From Capilliphycus robustus (GTDB taxonomy: Bacteria; Cyanobacteriota; Cyanobacteriia; Cyanobacteriales; Microcoleaceae), in the NCBI RefSeq assembly GCF_034932365.1, contig NZ_JAYGHR010000065.1, forward strand, positions 83,821 to 147,820: 64,000 bases of DNA. The letters are read 5' to 3'. The position numbers were made by a program, and so were the translations under genes. Under the pieces are notes generated by a model, which did no database searches, was not told where the DNA came from, and saw nothing but the letters and a program-made list of their open reading frames with translations. Of the stretch, positions 53,244 through 61,942 are shown piece after piece (position 1 is the stretch's first letter; each line of letters opens with the position of its first letter).

Positions 53244-54179
53244 ATGATAAAGTTTAACCTCGATCAAACTGTTGAAATCAAAAACCACTATATTGAACAG
53301 GGATATGTAGTGATTCAAAAAGCAATTCCGTTAGATAAAATTGATTCATTCCTTGATGCTTATGAGAAGATCAAACATAATCCATTCTTTATATATTTTT
53401 CTCAGTCTATTCAGCGCTGCGTAAGAGTTGAATTAACTCAGCAAGGCTACATTAAGGAATCTATGGAAAATGCCAGTCGATTAGCCTTTTTTCCAGAGTT
53501 CTCAAAGCGGATGCAAGACTGTATTTACGATCCGTGTGTTTCTAATGTTTTAAATACAATCAGTGGGTACTCGAAGCATATCTCTTGGCAGAATATGTTC
53601 TTCGATAAATCAACAGGCACAATTGAGCATCAGGACTCTTGGTATTTAGATACTAACCCGCCAGGAAAATTAATCGGGGCTTGGTTTTCCTTGGAGGACA
53701 TTCAAGAGAATTGTGGTAGCTTCTTCGTCTGCCCAAAATCTCATAAGCTAGAGGTAGTTAATCGGAAAGATTATCCTACTCATCAGGCATTTATCCAGAA
53801 AATTATGTCAATATCTTCCGACAATTTACTTGAAAAAAAACCAATGTATCTGAACAAGGGAGATTTGCTATTATGGCACCCTTTTCTTGTTCATGGAGCA
53901 TTTCAGTGTCAAGATGATTCGTTATCGAGGAAATCATTTACATCTCACTTTTATCCATACGGATGTAAGGCAAAAGAGACAAAAAGAGGAAAGCTGCTTT
54001 CAATATATTGGCAAGATCATGATCGCCCAAAAAAGACATTTAATCCTCAGATTTTTACTTCTTATCGACTGAGCGATTATTTGTATAATCTGATGATCTA
54101 TGCTCTTTTTATCAAGACTGAGATGAAATTAACAAGTCAAACTTTTTCAAGGCGACGAGAAAGTTATAACAAAAGCTAA
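53244..54179 (+). CDS. Phytanoyl-CoA dioxygenase (PhyH)-family Fe/2OG oxygenase
   Basis: 311 residues from ATG 53244; GTG 53235 is an alternative start in the same frame. Iron ligands HQD in IEHQDSWYLDTNPPGK and distal His in WHPFLVHGAFQ, opening EQGYVVIQKAIPLDKI. PhyH enzymes hydroxylate at carbons near carboxyl groups or on rings; SxtS in saxitoxin belongs to this family. It sits in the same frame of tight spacing (39 and 40 bases). Composition is more AT-rich than the first half of the cluster, hinting at a different origin of this segment. Confidence 0.85.
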   Translation: MIKFNLDQTVEIKNHYIEQGYVVIQKAIPLDKIDSFLDAYEKIKHNPFFIYFSQSIQRCVRVELTQQGYIKESMENASRLAFFPEFSKRMQDCIYDPCVSNVLNTISGYSKHISWQNMFFDKSTGTIEHQDSWYLDTNPPGKLIGAWFSLEDIQENCGSFFVCPKSHKLEVVNRKDYPTHQAFIQKIMSISSDNLLEKKPMYLNKGDLLLWHPFLVHGAFQCQDDSLSRKSFTSHFYPYGCKAKETKRGKLLSIYWQDHDRPKKTFNPQIFTSYRLSDYLYNLMIYALFIKTEMKLTSQTFSRRRESYNKS

Positions 54180-54219
54180 AGAGGAATATAAAATTAAAGA
54201 CTTTGCTAGTACCGTATTA

Positions 54220-55512
54220 ATGGCTATTATGATGAAAACTCAGGCTCAAGTTCAAAGGCGTATCTCTCAGCGTTATTTGGCTTTGCTCAATGAAGAGAGG
54301 CAAAGACGATTAAAAGCGATAAAAACCCATTTAATTGACCATCCTAATGCCCCTTTATCTAAGAACAATTTAATCTTTACCCTTGTAGACTCTATTCCTA
54401 TACTGCGGCTGTTGCGATTCAGACAAACCATTCACCCTAAAGAAACTTTAGGAGATAATGTTGAAAACTATCAGGTCTTGTTTCCTCCTGAAAAAGTGCC
54501 GTTTGGAGTCAATGAGATTGACCGAGATTTTCTCAAGATTTGTCTTTATTACAAAAAAGATTATTTTGAGCGCTCGGAAATATTTGTATGTGATGTGGTT
54601 CCCGCCTATGTACATATGGGTTTAGGAACTATCTGTACAAAAGACTTTAGGGCAATTGTTGATTCAGGTATGCAGTATCGAGTTACAATTGCCAGATGGA
54701 GGCTTGCGTACTTTGATCGCCTGAAACTTCTCTGGTCCCAACATCTACCGATCGCAGCCCTCTACATTTTTTCGCTTTCAGCCGAAAACTTTTGGCACTT
54801 TCTATATGACTCCATCCCCCGAATTTATTCGGCTATGCTTGCAAGACCCAATCAAAAATTAACAGTTCTTGTACCCGACACTTTGCCGAATTCGTTTAAA
54901 GAACTTTTATCCTGTGTTTTACCAGAAAATTTTGACACGATATCGGTTCCACAAGGCTCTTGGGTTAAAGTAGACCGTTTGATTATGCCCTCTTATGTGA
55001 GTCGTTGTGAAAATGGATTTTTGCCTTCTGAGTATTACGAATATATTAGAAACTGTGTGTTCAAGAAATTTGATCTCGCGACCGTTGAAAATCCCACTGA
55101 ACGCATCTATATTTCCCGCGCCCATGCAAAACATCGGAGAGTCTTGAATGAAGATGAAATTATTCAATACCTAAATAACTATGGATTTAAAGTGGTTTTT
55201 CTTGAAAAGATGTCGTTTAGAGAACAAGTGAAACTCTTTACTCAAGCGGAAGTTATTGTAGCACCTCACGGTGCAGGTTTAGCAACAACTCTCTTTTCCG
55301 GAAAAATTAAAATATTAGTTTTGTACCCCGAAAGTTCTCCTACACCGTTCTTCTTTACCCAATTTAAAGGGCTTGGTCAAGAACATTACTTTATGACGCA
55401 CGATCAGTTTGATGAAAATGCTGATTTTAAAGTAGATTTGTTTGAATTAAAGCAGGTCTTACAGGAACAGATGAAATTGCAACCCAAGCCCGACAATTCA
55501 CACCGTATTTAA
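54220..55512 (+). CDS. Glycosyltransferase family 61 (DUF563) protein
   Basis: 430 residues. The C-terminal half shows the GT61 pattern: AENFWHFLYDSIPRIY, ERIYISRAHAKHRRVLNEDEI, and VIVAPHGAGLATTLFS. N-terminal ~100 residues (QRYLALLNEERQRRLKAI) are helical and not conserved. GT61 enzymes transfer xylose, arabinose or GlcNAc in capsules, plant walls and secondary products. In this location it may attach the sugar made by the isomerase/nucleotidyltransferase module downstream. Start ATG 54220; a second ATG nine bases later is possible. Confidence 0.82.
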   Translation: MAIMMKTQAQVQRRISQRYLALLNEERQRRLKAIKTHLIDHPNAPLSKNNLIFTLVDSIPILRLLRFRQTIHPKETLGDNVENYQVLFPPEKVPFGVNEIDRDFLKICLYYKKDYFERSEIFVCDVVPAYVHMGLGTICTKDFRAIVDSGMQYRVTIARWRLAYFDRLKLLWSQHLPIAALYIFSLSAENFWHFLYDSIPRIYSAMLARPNQKLTVLVPDTLPNSFKELLSCVLPENFDTISVPQGSWVKVDRLIMPSYVSRCENGFLPSEYYEYIRNCVFKKFDLATVENPTERIYISRAHAKHRRVLNEDEIIQYLNNYGFKVVFLEKMSFREQVKLFTQAEVIVAPHGAGLATTLFSGKIKILVLYPESSPTPFFFTQFKGLGQEHYFMTHDQFDENADFKVDLFELKQVLQEQMKLQPKPDNSHRI

Positions 55513-55525
55513 TTAAGAAATTATC

Positions 55526-56461
55526 ATGGATAATATTACATCAACTCAAAATGTAACAGCAGTAGAAAATCGCCCAGTTATCTGTATAGTAGGGACTTTG
55601 AGGGCAGTCAATTTAACTTATCAAAACTTGATTGAAAAAGTCATTGAGCCTTTAAATGCTGATTTAGTCTTCTGTGTATCTCAAATGAGTTCTGAAGATG
55701 AAGCGTCTATAGACAAATTTAGAAATTATAATATCGTTGACATCTGTATCTACGAAGATGGAAAAAACGGATATCAAGACTTTTTAGAAAACTTTTGCAA
55801 TCAACTCACTCCCGAACAACAGAAACAATGGCATAAATACTTTGAAATTGAAGGAAATTGGCTAGGAGGAATAAAGGGGCGTAGAGGTTCAGGCTTTCAT
55901 TTGAATTTCAATTATTGGAAACTCTGGGATAGACTACATAATTTGAAAAAAAGTGGTTCTGATTATCAGAGATTTATAATCACAAGAACAGATTTATTAT
56001 GGCTGGTAGAACATCCACCCTTAAATTTACTCGATCCAAAATTAGTCTGGATACCCACAGGAGAAAATTACAACGGCTACAACGATCGCCATGCAATTTG
56101 TAGCAGCCAAAATGTTGAAAATTACCTCAGTATATTTGAATCAATGATTAGCTTAAAAGCCTTGAATTATATCTATAACAATCTAGATGGAAATAACTTA
56201 AATCACGAAAGACATCTCAAGAGTCATTTAGACTATTGCGGAGTAGAAGTTGCTAGCTTCAAAAATGTTGCTTATTTAACCGGAGACCCAGAAAGTCTGA
56301 CGAACTGGGCTTCCGTAAAAACCCAACTAATTGACGAAAAAGAGTATGCTTACAAATATGAAAAAGAACTCTTAAGTTCCCTCAAACATCTGAAGGAATT
56401 CAAGAGTCACAAAAATTGGAAGATGATGTTGTTTGATGAAGCGAAGGAGAATGATCAGTAA
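55526..56461 (+). CDS. Putative glycosyltransferase-like protein, family uncertain
   Basis: 311 residues, 13 bases after the GT61 gene. The opening VICIVGTLRAVNLTYQNLIE and the central RFIITRTDLLWLVEHPPLNLL followed by VWIPTGENYNGYNDRHAICSS recall nucleotide-sugar transferase-like proteins of capsule loci that carry R-x-D-L and D-R-H/F-A motifs. No membrane segment. The assignment rests on two motifs and on position; a different enzyme class is possible. The C-terminus is lysine-rich (LLSSLKHLKEFKSHKNWKM). Confidence 0.6.
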   Translation: MDNITSTQNVTAVENRPVICIVGTLRAVNLTYQNLIEKVIEPLNADLVFCVSQMSSEDEASIDKFRNYNIVDICIYEDGKNGYQDFLENFCNQLTPEQQKQWHKYFEIEGNWLGGIKGRRGSGFHLNFNYWKLWDRLHNLKKSGSDYQRFIITRTDLLWLVEHPPLNLLDPKLVWIPTGENYNGYNDRHAICSSQNVENYLSIFESMISLKALNYIYNNLDGNNLNHERHLKSHLDYCGVEVASFKNVAYLTGDPESLTNWASVKTQLIDEKEYAYKYEKELLSSLKHLKEFKSHKNWKMMLFDEAKENDQ

Positions 56462-56542
56462 AAAGAAACCTTAATCTTTGAAATTTGGTTTTTAACTTAA
56501 GTCAAGTCGTGCTAACTATTACGATAACGCCCTAGATCTAAA

Positions 56543-57532
56543 ATGTCTATTAATGAAATGATTAAGAAGCAACTGAAAACGGTTGTGGAACAAGAAATTA
56601 GTGCAGTGGTAAAACTCCATGAAACTATCGATGATTCCTGGTCACAAGCTGTACTAACGATCCGAGACTGTAAAGGTAAAGTCGTCGTTTCTGGAGTGGG
56701 AAAAAGCGGTAATATTTGTCAGAAGATAGCGGCTTCATTTACATCGACAGGAATGCCTTCAATCTTTGTTCATCCCACAGAAGCCAGTCATGGAGATTTA
56801 GGTTTATTAGATAGCAGAGACGTTCTGATTATACTCTCCGCTTCCGGTCAAACCACTGAGCTATTAGACATAGTACAATATGCTTCACGCCTAAAAGTAC
56901 CCATTATTATCGTCACTAAAAATCCGACTAGCTCCTTAGCCCATTTTGCAGATATTATCTTACAAATTCCTAACTTTCCCGAAGCCTGTATTAACGGTTT
57001 AGCACCGACAACATCAACAACCTGTCAACTTGTCTTAGGTGATGCGTTAGCTATAACTGTGATGTCTTTACGAGGTTTTACATCGGATAATTTTAAGGAA
57101 CTTCATCCAGGGGGAAATTTAGGTGCATTACTTGTTCCGGTGAAGAATATAATGTATGTAAACGATAAAATGCCTCTAATTGACTTGAGCGCATCCATTA
57201 AAGAAGCCATTATCGAAATGAATTCTAAAAGCTTAGGATGTGTTGGGATTGTTAATCATCGAAATCAATACGTTGGGATTTTCACAGATGGAGATCTTCG
57301 TCGAAGTTTACAAGCTGAAGTGTCTTTGGAAGAACCCGTAAGTCAATACATGACCCCCTCACCTCTCTCTATTTCCCCTGAAATGATGATTTCAGAATTA
57401 CTCATGTTTTTCAAAAATAAAGGAGTACCTAATGTTTTTGTTGTCAAAGACAAGATACCAATTGGGATTGTTCATGTCCATCAATTAGCCTCGATTTCAA
57501 ATATGAATGTACCGAAGATTATGCAGACATGA
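56543..57532 (+). CDS. kpsF: KpsF/GutQ-family sugar-phosphate isomerase (arabinose-5-P isomerase type)
   Basis: 329 residues: SIS domain (about 40-185) with VVVSGVGKSGNICQKIAASF, HPTEASHGDLGLL and LAPTTSTTCQLVLGDALAI, then two CBS domains (about 205-325; LGCVGIVNHRNQYVGIFTDGDLRRSL). The family interconverts ribulose-5-phosphate and arabinose-5-phosphate. In Gram-negatives this feeds Kdo, but no Kdo genes are here; instead it is followed by a nucleotidyltransferase-kinase fusion and a HAD phosphatase, which suggests an activated pentose or heptose for the glycosyltransferases upstream. Confidence 0.9.
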   Translation: MSINEMIKKQLKTVVEQEISAVVKLHETIDDSWSQAVLTIRDCKGKVVVSGVGKSGNICQKIAASFTSTGMPSIFVHPTEASHGDLGLLDSRDVLIILSASGQTTELLDIVQYASRLKVPIIIVTKNPTSSLAHFADIILQIPNFPEACINGLAPTTSTTCQLVLGDALAITVMSLRGFTSDNFKELHPGGNLGALLVPVKNIMYVNDKMPLIDLSASIKEAIIEMNSKSLGCVGIVNHRNQYVGIFTDGDLRRSLQAEVSLEEPVSQYMTPSPLSISPEMMISELLMFFKNKGVPNVFVVKDKIPIGIVHVHQLASISNMNVPKIMQT

Positions 57533-57578
57533 TATTATATATAAGTATTCAAATCTCTATTGAGATAATGGGGCAATC

Positions 57579-59099
57579 GTGGAGCTACAGGAAATTCCCT
57601 GGGTAATTGTTCAAGCAGGTGGCCAAGGCACTCGATTAAAACACTATACTTGGAATAAACCCAAGTGTTTACTTTCAGTTGCGGGTCAACCCCTCATCTA
57701 TCATTTTTTTGATCGCTTTCCATCGGCCAATTTTCTAGTCATAGGAGATTATCTTTATGACGTTTTAGACAAATATCTAAGGGTTTTTCCTCCCCAAGCT
57801 TCCGTGAAGTTAATTTTAGCAGAAACCAAAGGAACGCTCTCAGGTATTGATCGAGCCTTAACCTATATTACTGATAACGATCCATTTTTATTAGTCTGGT
57901 GTGATTTACTGCTTGAAAAAATACCCAATTGTCTGATTGATGGACAGAACTGGATTGGCCTCAGTCGTTCTTTCAAATGTCGCTGGTCTTATGATAACAG
58001 TGGAATTTGTGTAGAGAAAGCTTCAACGGAACGAGGAATAGCCGGATTTTTCGTATTTCAAAATAAAGCCGTTCTCAAAGATATCCCATCATCAGGAGAG
58101 TATGTTCGTTGGCTCTCTCAACAACCCATACAATTTGACGAAATTTTTCTTGATAATACCTATGAACTTGGAACTCTAGATAATCTCACCCAATATCAAG
58201 CAACAAAACTCGTTAGTCGTTTCTTTAACTCGGTGGAGATTTCAGAAAATAAAGTCATCAAAAAAGCGCGAGTTCAAGAATTTGAGAAATTAATTGATAG
58301 AGAGTGCAATTGGTATCGCGTTGTTCACTCACTTGGATTTGATCGTACCCCAACCTTACTGTCTGAACACCCGATGACTATCTCTAGAATTATCGGGTCA
58401 CATCCTTTTGAGTTAAAAGTTGACTTTCAGCAAAAAAAAGAGATTCTGACTGACATTTTTCAAACTTTAACTCGGCTCCATCATTGCGTCCAAAAAGTTG
58501 CTGACCCCAAAGTTATAAGAGAAGTTTACCTTCAGAAAACTTATAGTCGTGTTAATAGTGTTGCTCAACTCATTCCTTTTTTCGACCAGCCAACAATTCA
58601 AGTCAATGGTTTGTTCTGTCGAAATCCCTTTCATACTCAATATGAAAATTGGTTGTCTCAACTTGTTGATGAAATTCAAGTTGATGAATTTACACTTATT
58701 CATGGCGATCCGACTTTCTCTAATATGCTGATAGATCATTACAACCAAGCTTGGCTAATCGATCCTAGAGGTTACTTTGGTTCAAGCTTGCTGTACGGCG
58801 ATCCGATGTATGATTGGGCAAAATTGTACTACTCAGTTGTCGGAGATTACGATTGTTTTAACCGTCGTCAATTTCAGCTTAAAATTATCGGAAAACAAGT
58901 TTATCTTGATATAAAAAGTAATGACTGGAAAGATTTAGAACCAATGTTTGCGGAAAAATTGCCGACACAAATGCCTGTTATTCGCCTGTTACATTCTTTG
59001 ATTTGGCTCTCATTATCAGGATATGTAAAAGATGACTATGACTCAATACTCGCTAGTTTTTATAATGGATTATATTGGTTGGAGACTGTGGTAAGATGA
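57579..59099 (+). CDS. Nucleotidyltransferase fused to aminoglycoside phosphotransferase-like kinase
   Basis: 506 residues from GTG 57579; no in-frame ATG lies nearby upstream. The N-terminal ~220 residues form an NTP_transfer domain (QAGGQGTRLKHYTWNKPKCLL, LLVWCDLLL). The C-terminal part is a kinase-like fold with catalytic HGDPTFSNML (Brenner-type HGDxxxxN) and metal-binding DPRG. Such fusions activate sugars in capsule and heptose-like pathways: the kinase phosphorylates C1 and the transferase makes the NDP-sugar. The stop overlaps the ATG of the HAD gene. Sugar identity is unknown. Confidence 0.83.
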   Translation: MELQEIPWVIVQAGGQGTRLKHYTWNKPKCLLSVAGQPLIYHFFDRFPSANFLVIGDYLYDVLDKYLRVFPPQASVKLILAETKGTLSGIDRALTYITDNDPFLLVWCDLLLEKIPNCLIDGQNWIGLSRSFKCRWSYDNSGICVEKASTERGIAGFFVFQNKAVLKDIPSSGEYVRWLSQQPIQFDEIFLDNTYELGTLDNLTQYQATKLVSRFFNSVEISENKVIKKARVQEFEKLIDRECNWYRVVHSLGFDRTPTLLSEHPMTISRIIGSHPFELKVDFQQKKEILTDIFQTLTRLHHCVQKVADPKVIREVYLQKTYSRVNSVAQLIPFFDQPTIQVNGLFCRNPFHTQYENWLSQLVDEIQVDEFTLIHGDPTFSNMLIDHYNQAWLIDPRGYFGSSLLYGDPMYDWAKLYYSVVGDYDCFNRRQFQLKIIGKQVYLDIKSNDWKDLEPMFAEKLPTQMPVIRLLHSLIWLSLSGYVKDDYDSILASFYNGLYWLETVVR

Positions 59100-59470
59100 C
59101 AGAATTAGTCTTAAGTTGTTTACCCAAAACTTGGTTAATCGACATTGATGGGGTTATTCTTAAACATAATGGCTACAAGCAAGAGGGTGACATCTTACTC
59201 CCTGGAGTTAATAAATTTTGGCATCAAATTTCTAAGGAAGACTTTGTTATTTTGCTCACCGCCCGCACAGAAGAAATGCGTGAAGCCACATTGTCTTTAT
59301 TAGATAACCACGGACTTCGCTATAATATTGCCATTTTTGGTGTGCCTACAGGAGAACGAATTTGTATCAACGATAAAAAAGCCTCTGGGCTGCTCACCAG
59401 TTATGCTGTAAACTTATGGAGAGATGTAGGATTAGATAGTTTGAAAGTTGTAAAAAATCCAGACCTTTGA
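59096..59470 (+). CDS. Small HAD-superfamily phosphatase
   Basis: 124 residues from ATG 59096, which overlaps the previous stop (ATGA). HAD motif I is WLIDIDGVIL with both Asp; motif II Thr is in VILLTARTEEMRE; Lys/acidic motif III/IV in ICINDKKASG. It has a minimal cap, like phosphatases of capsule and sugar-nucleotide pathways. Coupled translation with the nucleotidyltransferase-kinase suggests it removes a phosphate from a sugar-phosphate intermediate, much as GmhB does in heptose synthesis; that role is inference. Confidence 0.8.
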   Translation: MTELVLSCLPKTWLIDIDGVILKHNGYKQEGDILLPGVNKFWHQISKEDFVILLTARTEEMREATLSLLDNHGLRYNIAIFGVPTGERICINDKKASGLLTSYAVNLWRDVGLDSLKVVKNPDL

Positions 59471-59498
59471 TATCAAGCAAAATTAGGAAGAAGCTTTT

Positions 59499-60239
59499 AT
59501 GAATAATTCTAAACCGGAAATTGACAAGCTTTCCCAACCCGATAACTCAGTGACTTTGGAAACAAGAACACAAAAGCAACGTGAGATTTATGACGCCTTT
59601 GAGAAATTTATTTTTAGTGATGATACGAAAATATTAGCCAAGCTAGTTGCCAGAACCCTGATTTTTGAACAAATTATTAATGTTCCAGGGGATATAATAG
59701 AAGCTGGAGTCTATAGGGGAAGTGGTATGTTAACTTGGCTAAAACTTAAAAAAATCCTCGCACCAAACGCTCTAAAAAAAGTGATAGGATTTGACTACTT
59801 TGATACAGAATCGTTACTAAATTCTTTATCTGGACAAGACAAAGCTTCCATGAAAAGTCTATTTGAGGTGAGAGGCTACCAACATGAAGAAGGAGCAGAA
59901 AAGTTTGTTCACGACCTCATTGCTAATGCGGGGTTTGATCGAAACAGCTACGATCTCGTCAAAGGTGATATTTCACAAGTTGCTCAAGAGTTTGTTGATC
60001 AAAGACCGGGTTTAAAAATATCCTGTTTATATCTAGATTTAGACTTACAATATCCCACCTATCACGCCTTGAATGCCTTTTGGGACCGAGTATCTGTTGG
60101 AGGGATGGTCGTATTCGATGAATATGCCTATCATCAATGGTCAGAAGCACGAGGAGCCGATCAATTCTTTGAAGAAAAGAATATTCAAATTCAAGCCCTT
60201 CACTATCCTTGTCCCACAGCTTACGTTATTAAACATTAA
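59499..60239 (+). CDS. TylF/MycF-family O-methyltransferase
   Basis: 246 residues. TylF family marks: PGDIIEAGVYRGSGMLTWL (SAM site), KKVIGFDYFDTE, LDLDLQYPTYHALNAFWDRV and GGMVVFDEYAYHQW, which gives the metal-binding acids. Members methylate sugar hydroxyls, as in macrocin O-methyltransferase of tylosin, using Mg and SAM. It supports the presence of a sugar or cyclitol in the product. Twenty-eight bases separate it from the HAD phosphatase gene. Confidence 0.87.
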   Translation: MNNSKPEIDKLSQPDNSVTLETRTQKQREIYDAFEKFIFSDDTKILAKLVARTLIFEQIINVPGDIIEAGVYRGSGMLTWLKLKKILAPNALKKVIGFDYFDTESLLNSLSGQDKASMKSLFEVRGYQHEEGAEKFVHDLIANAGFDRNSYDLVKGDISQVAQEFVDQRPGLKISCLYLDLDLQYPTYHALNAFWDRVSVGGMVVFDEYAYHQWSEARGADQFFEEKNIQIQALHYPCPTAYVIKH

Positions 60240-60259
60240 ACCGACCACCCTAAAAACTA

Positions 60260-60907
60260 ATGGATGAACAAAACTGGCAGATAAAACAGCAACTCGTGTC
60301 CTATTTTCAGGGCTTGACCTCTGAAAGTTACAAACTTCTAGATATTTTAAAGTTATCCTCTGATATTCTTCCTCTAGAAACATTATTACCTGATTTATCA
60401 AATAAGCTTGCTCGTTTAAAAGCAAGTATGATAGAAAACTATAAAAATCTCAATCGTCCCCAGTATAACGGGAGTCAAGCACAAACCGAGCTAGGAGTGG
60501 GGATGAATTCTATCGGGATGTTGTCAGATCGACTCTCGACCTTAATAATTAAGGAGTGGTGCTTACGCAACAAGAACAACCCCAATCCAGAGAAGGCAAA
60601 TGACTTATATCAAACTCACACGATGGACATTATTCATGCTTTAGCAAACGCGAAGCCTGGTAGTTCATCAATGAATACAAAGATAACTCATCATCAATCT
60701 GATGTAACTGCTCATTCATGGGAAGAAGCATTTTACGGTCTGCTTTCAACCAATATTGTGAATTGGGAATCTCAAGAAATTTTATATATTAAAGATATTA
60801 CCACCTTGCCTTGCGAAGAGTTACGAAGCTATATCGCTTGGTTTTCATCGGGGAATATTCAGAGAAACGAATATATACAATATTGTGAAAAGTTTTATTG
60901 GCGTTGA
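60260..60907 (+). CDS. Unrecognised protein in the sugar module
   Basis: 215 residues, 20 bases after the TylF-type gene. Mostly helical, no membrane segment. Notable: a polar ELGVGMNSIGMLSDRLSTLIIKEWCLR and YQTHTMDIIHALANAKPGSSS, then a His-rich stretch THHQSDVTAHSWEEAF that might bind metal. Its shape recalls helical accessory proteins found beside HddA/HddC-type sugar genes, but I did not recognise the family and assign no function. Likely real because of spacing and codon pattern continuous with neighbours. Confidence 0.65.
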   Translation: MDEQNWQIKQQLVSYFQGLTSESYKLLDILKLSSDILPLETLLPDLSNKLARLKASMIENYKNLNRPQYNGSQAQTELGVGMNSIGMLSDRLSTLIIKEWCLRNKNNPNPEKANDLYQTHTMDIIHALANAKPGSSSMNTKITHHQSDVTAHSWEEAFYGLLSTNIVNWESQEILYIKDITTLPCEELRSYIAWFSSGNIQRNEYIQYCEKFYWR

Positions 60908-60936
60908 AATTAACTTTTAACTAGGAGTAATTATTC

Positions 60937-61887
60937 ATGGATAGCACAACTCAAATAACAGCACGGCTAAAAACAGATGAGTATGAAAACTTTGATATTC
61001 GTCCTCTAGCTGGACGGATTGGGGCAGAAATACTCGGACTCGATCTGAGCCAAACTCTCAGCGATGAAACCGTTGATAACATTCGCCAAGCATTAATCAA
61101 ATATAAGGTAATTTTCTTTCGACGGCAGCAGCTTACCGAGGTTAGTCAAGTTGCCTTCGCCCGACAATTTGGGGTTGTGACCACTGCACATCCAATGCTT
61201 CCATCTTTGCCGGGTCATCCAGAGATCTTAGAATTCGACTATGGACGCATGGATAACCGCACAAACCAATGGCATACAGATCTAACATTTCTTGATCGTC
61301 CTCCCTTGGCTTCAATTTTGCGTGCAGTTGAAATTCCTTCAGTCGGGGGAGATACACTATGGGCAAACACGGTAACAGCCTATCAAGATTTGCCTGCACC
61401 CTTGCGTAGCTTGGCTAACGAGCTTTGGGCCGTTCACAGCAATACCTATAATGACTATGCCGCAGCAACGGTGAATATCTCTCAAAAGCGACAAGAATTG
61501 GGCAAAGTTTTCACCTCCACTGAATACCAAACATTGCATCCAGTCGTTCGCGTGATTCCAGAGTCTGGCGATCGCAGCTTGTTTATTGGCGCTTTTGTGC
61601 GTCAGTTTCGAGAACTTTCCGTAGATGAGTCAAGACAAATCCTGAAGATGTTGCAGTCCTACATCATGCGTCCTGAAAATACTGTCCGTTGGCGTTGGGA
61701 ACAGGGCGATATTGCCTTTTGGGATAACCGAGTCACCCAACACTATGGAATCGATGATTTTGGTTCTCAGCCCCGTCGTGTTCAACGGGTAACAATTGCA
61801 GGAAACTTACCTGTTAGCATTGAAGGCATCGAAAGCAAGTCAGTTAAGGGGGATTCATCTGCCTATAACAGACTGAACCCGGCATAA
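60937..61887 (+). CDS. TauD/TfdA-family Fe(II)/2OG dioxygenase
   Basis: 316 residues, preceded by CTAGGAG. Iron ligands HTD in QWHTDLTFLDRPP and distal His in WDNRVTQHYGIDDF; 2-oxoglutarate Arg in PRRVQRVTIAGN. N-terminal FDIRPLAGRIGAEILGLDLS is the classic TauD opening. Canonical members release sulfite from taurine or sulfate esters; others hydroxylate natural products. In a cluster with three sulfotransferases it could either decorate the scaffold or cleave a sulfonate or sulfate ester. It belongs to a different branch from the two clavaminate-like oxygenases. Confidence 0.9.
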   Translation: MDSTTQITARLKTDEYENFDIRPLAGRIGAEILGLDLSQTLSDETVDNIRQALIKYKVIFFRRQQLTEVSQVAFARQFGVVTTAHPMLPSLPGHPEILEFDYGRMDNRTNQWHTDLTFLDRPPLASILRAVEIPSVGGDTLWANTVTAYQDLPAPLRSLANELWAVHSNTYNDYAAATVNISQKRQELGKVFTSTEYQTLHPVVRVIPESGDRSLFIGAFVRQFRELSVDESRQILKMLQSYIMRPENTVRWRWEQGDIAFWDNRVTQHYGIDDFGSQPRRVQRVTIAGNLPVSIEGIESKSVKGDSSAYNRLNPA

Positions 61888-61942
61888 ATTTCGCTACTTA
61901 ATGACGTAACAAAACTATTTTCTACTGTTCGAGGTTTGTTTA

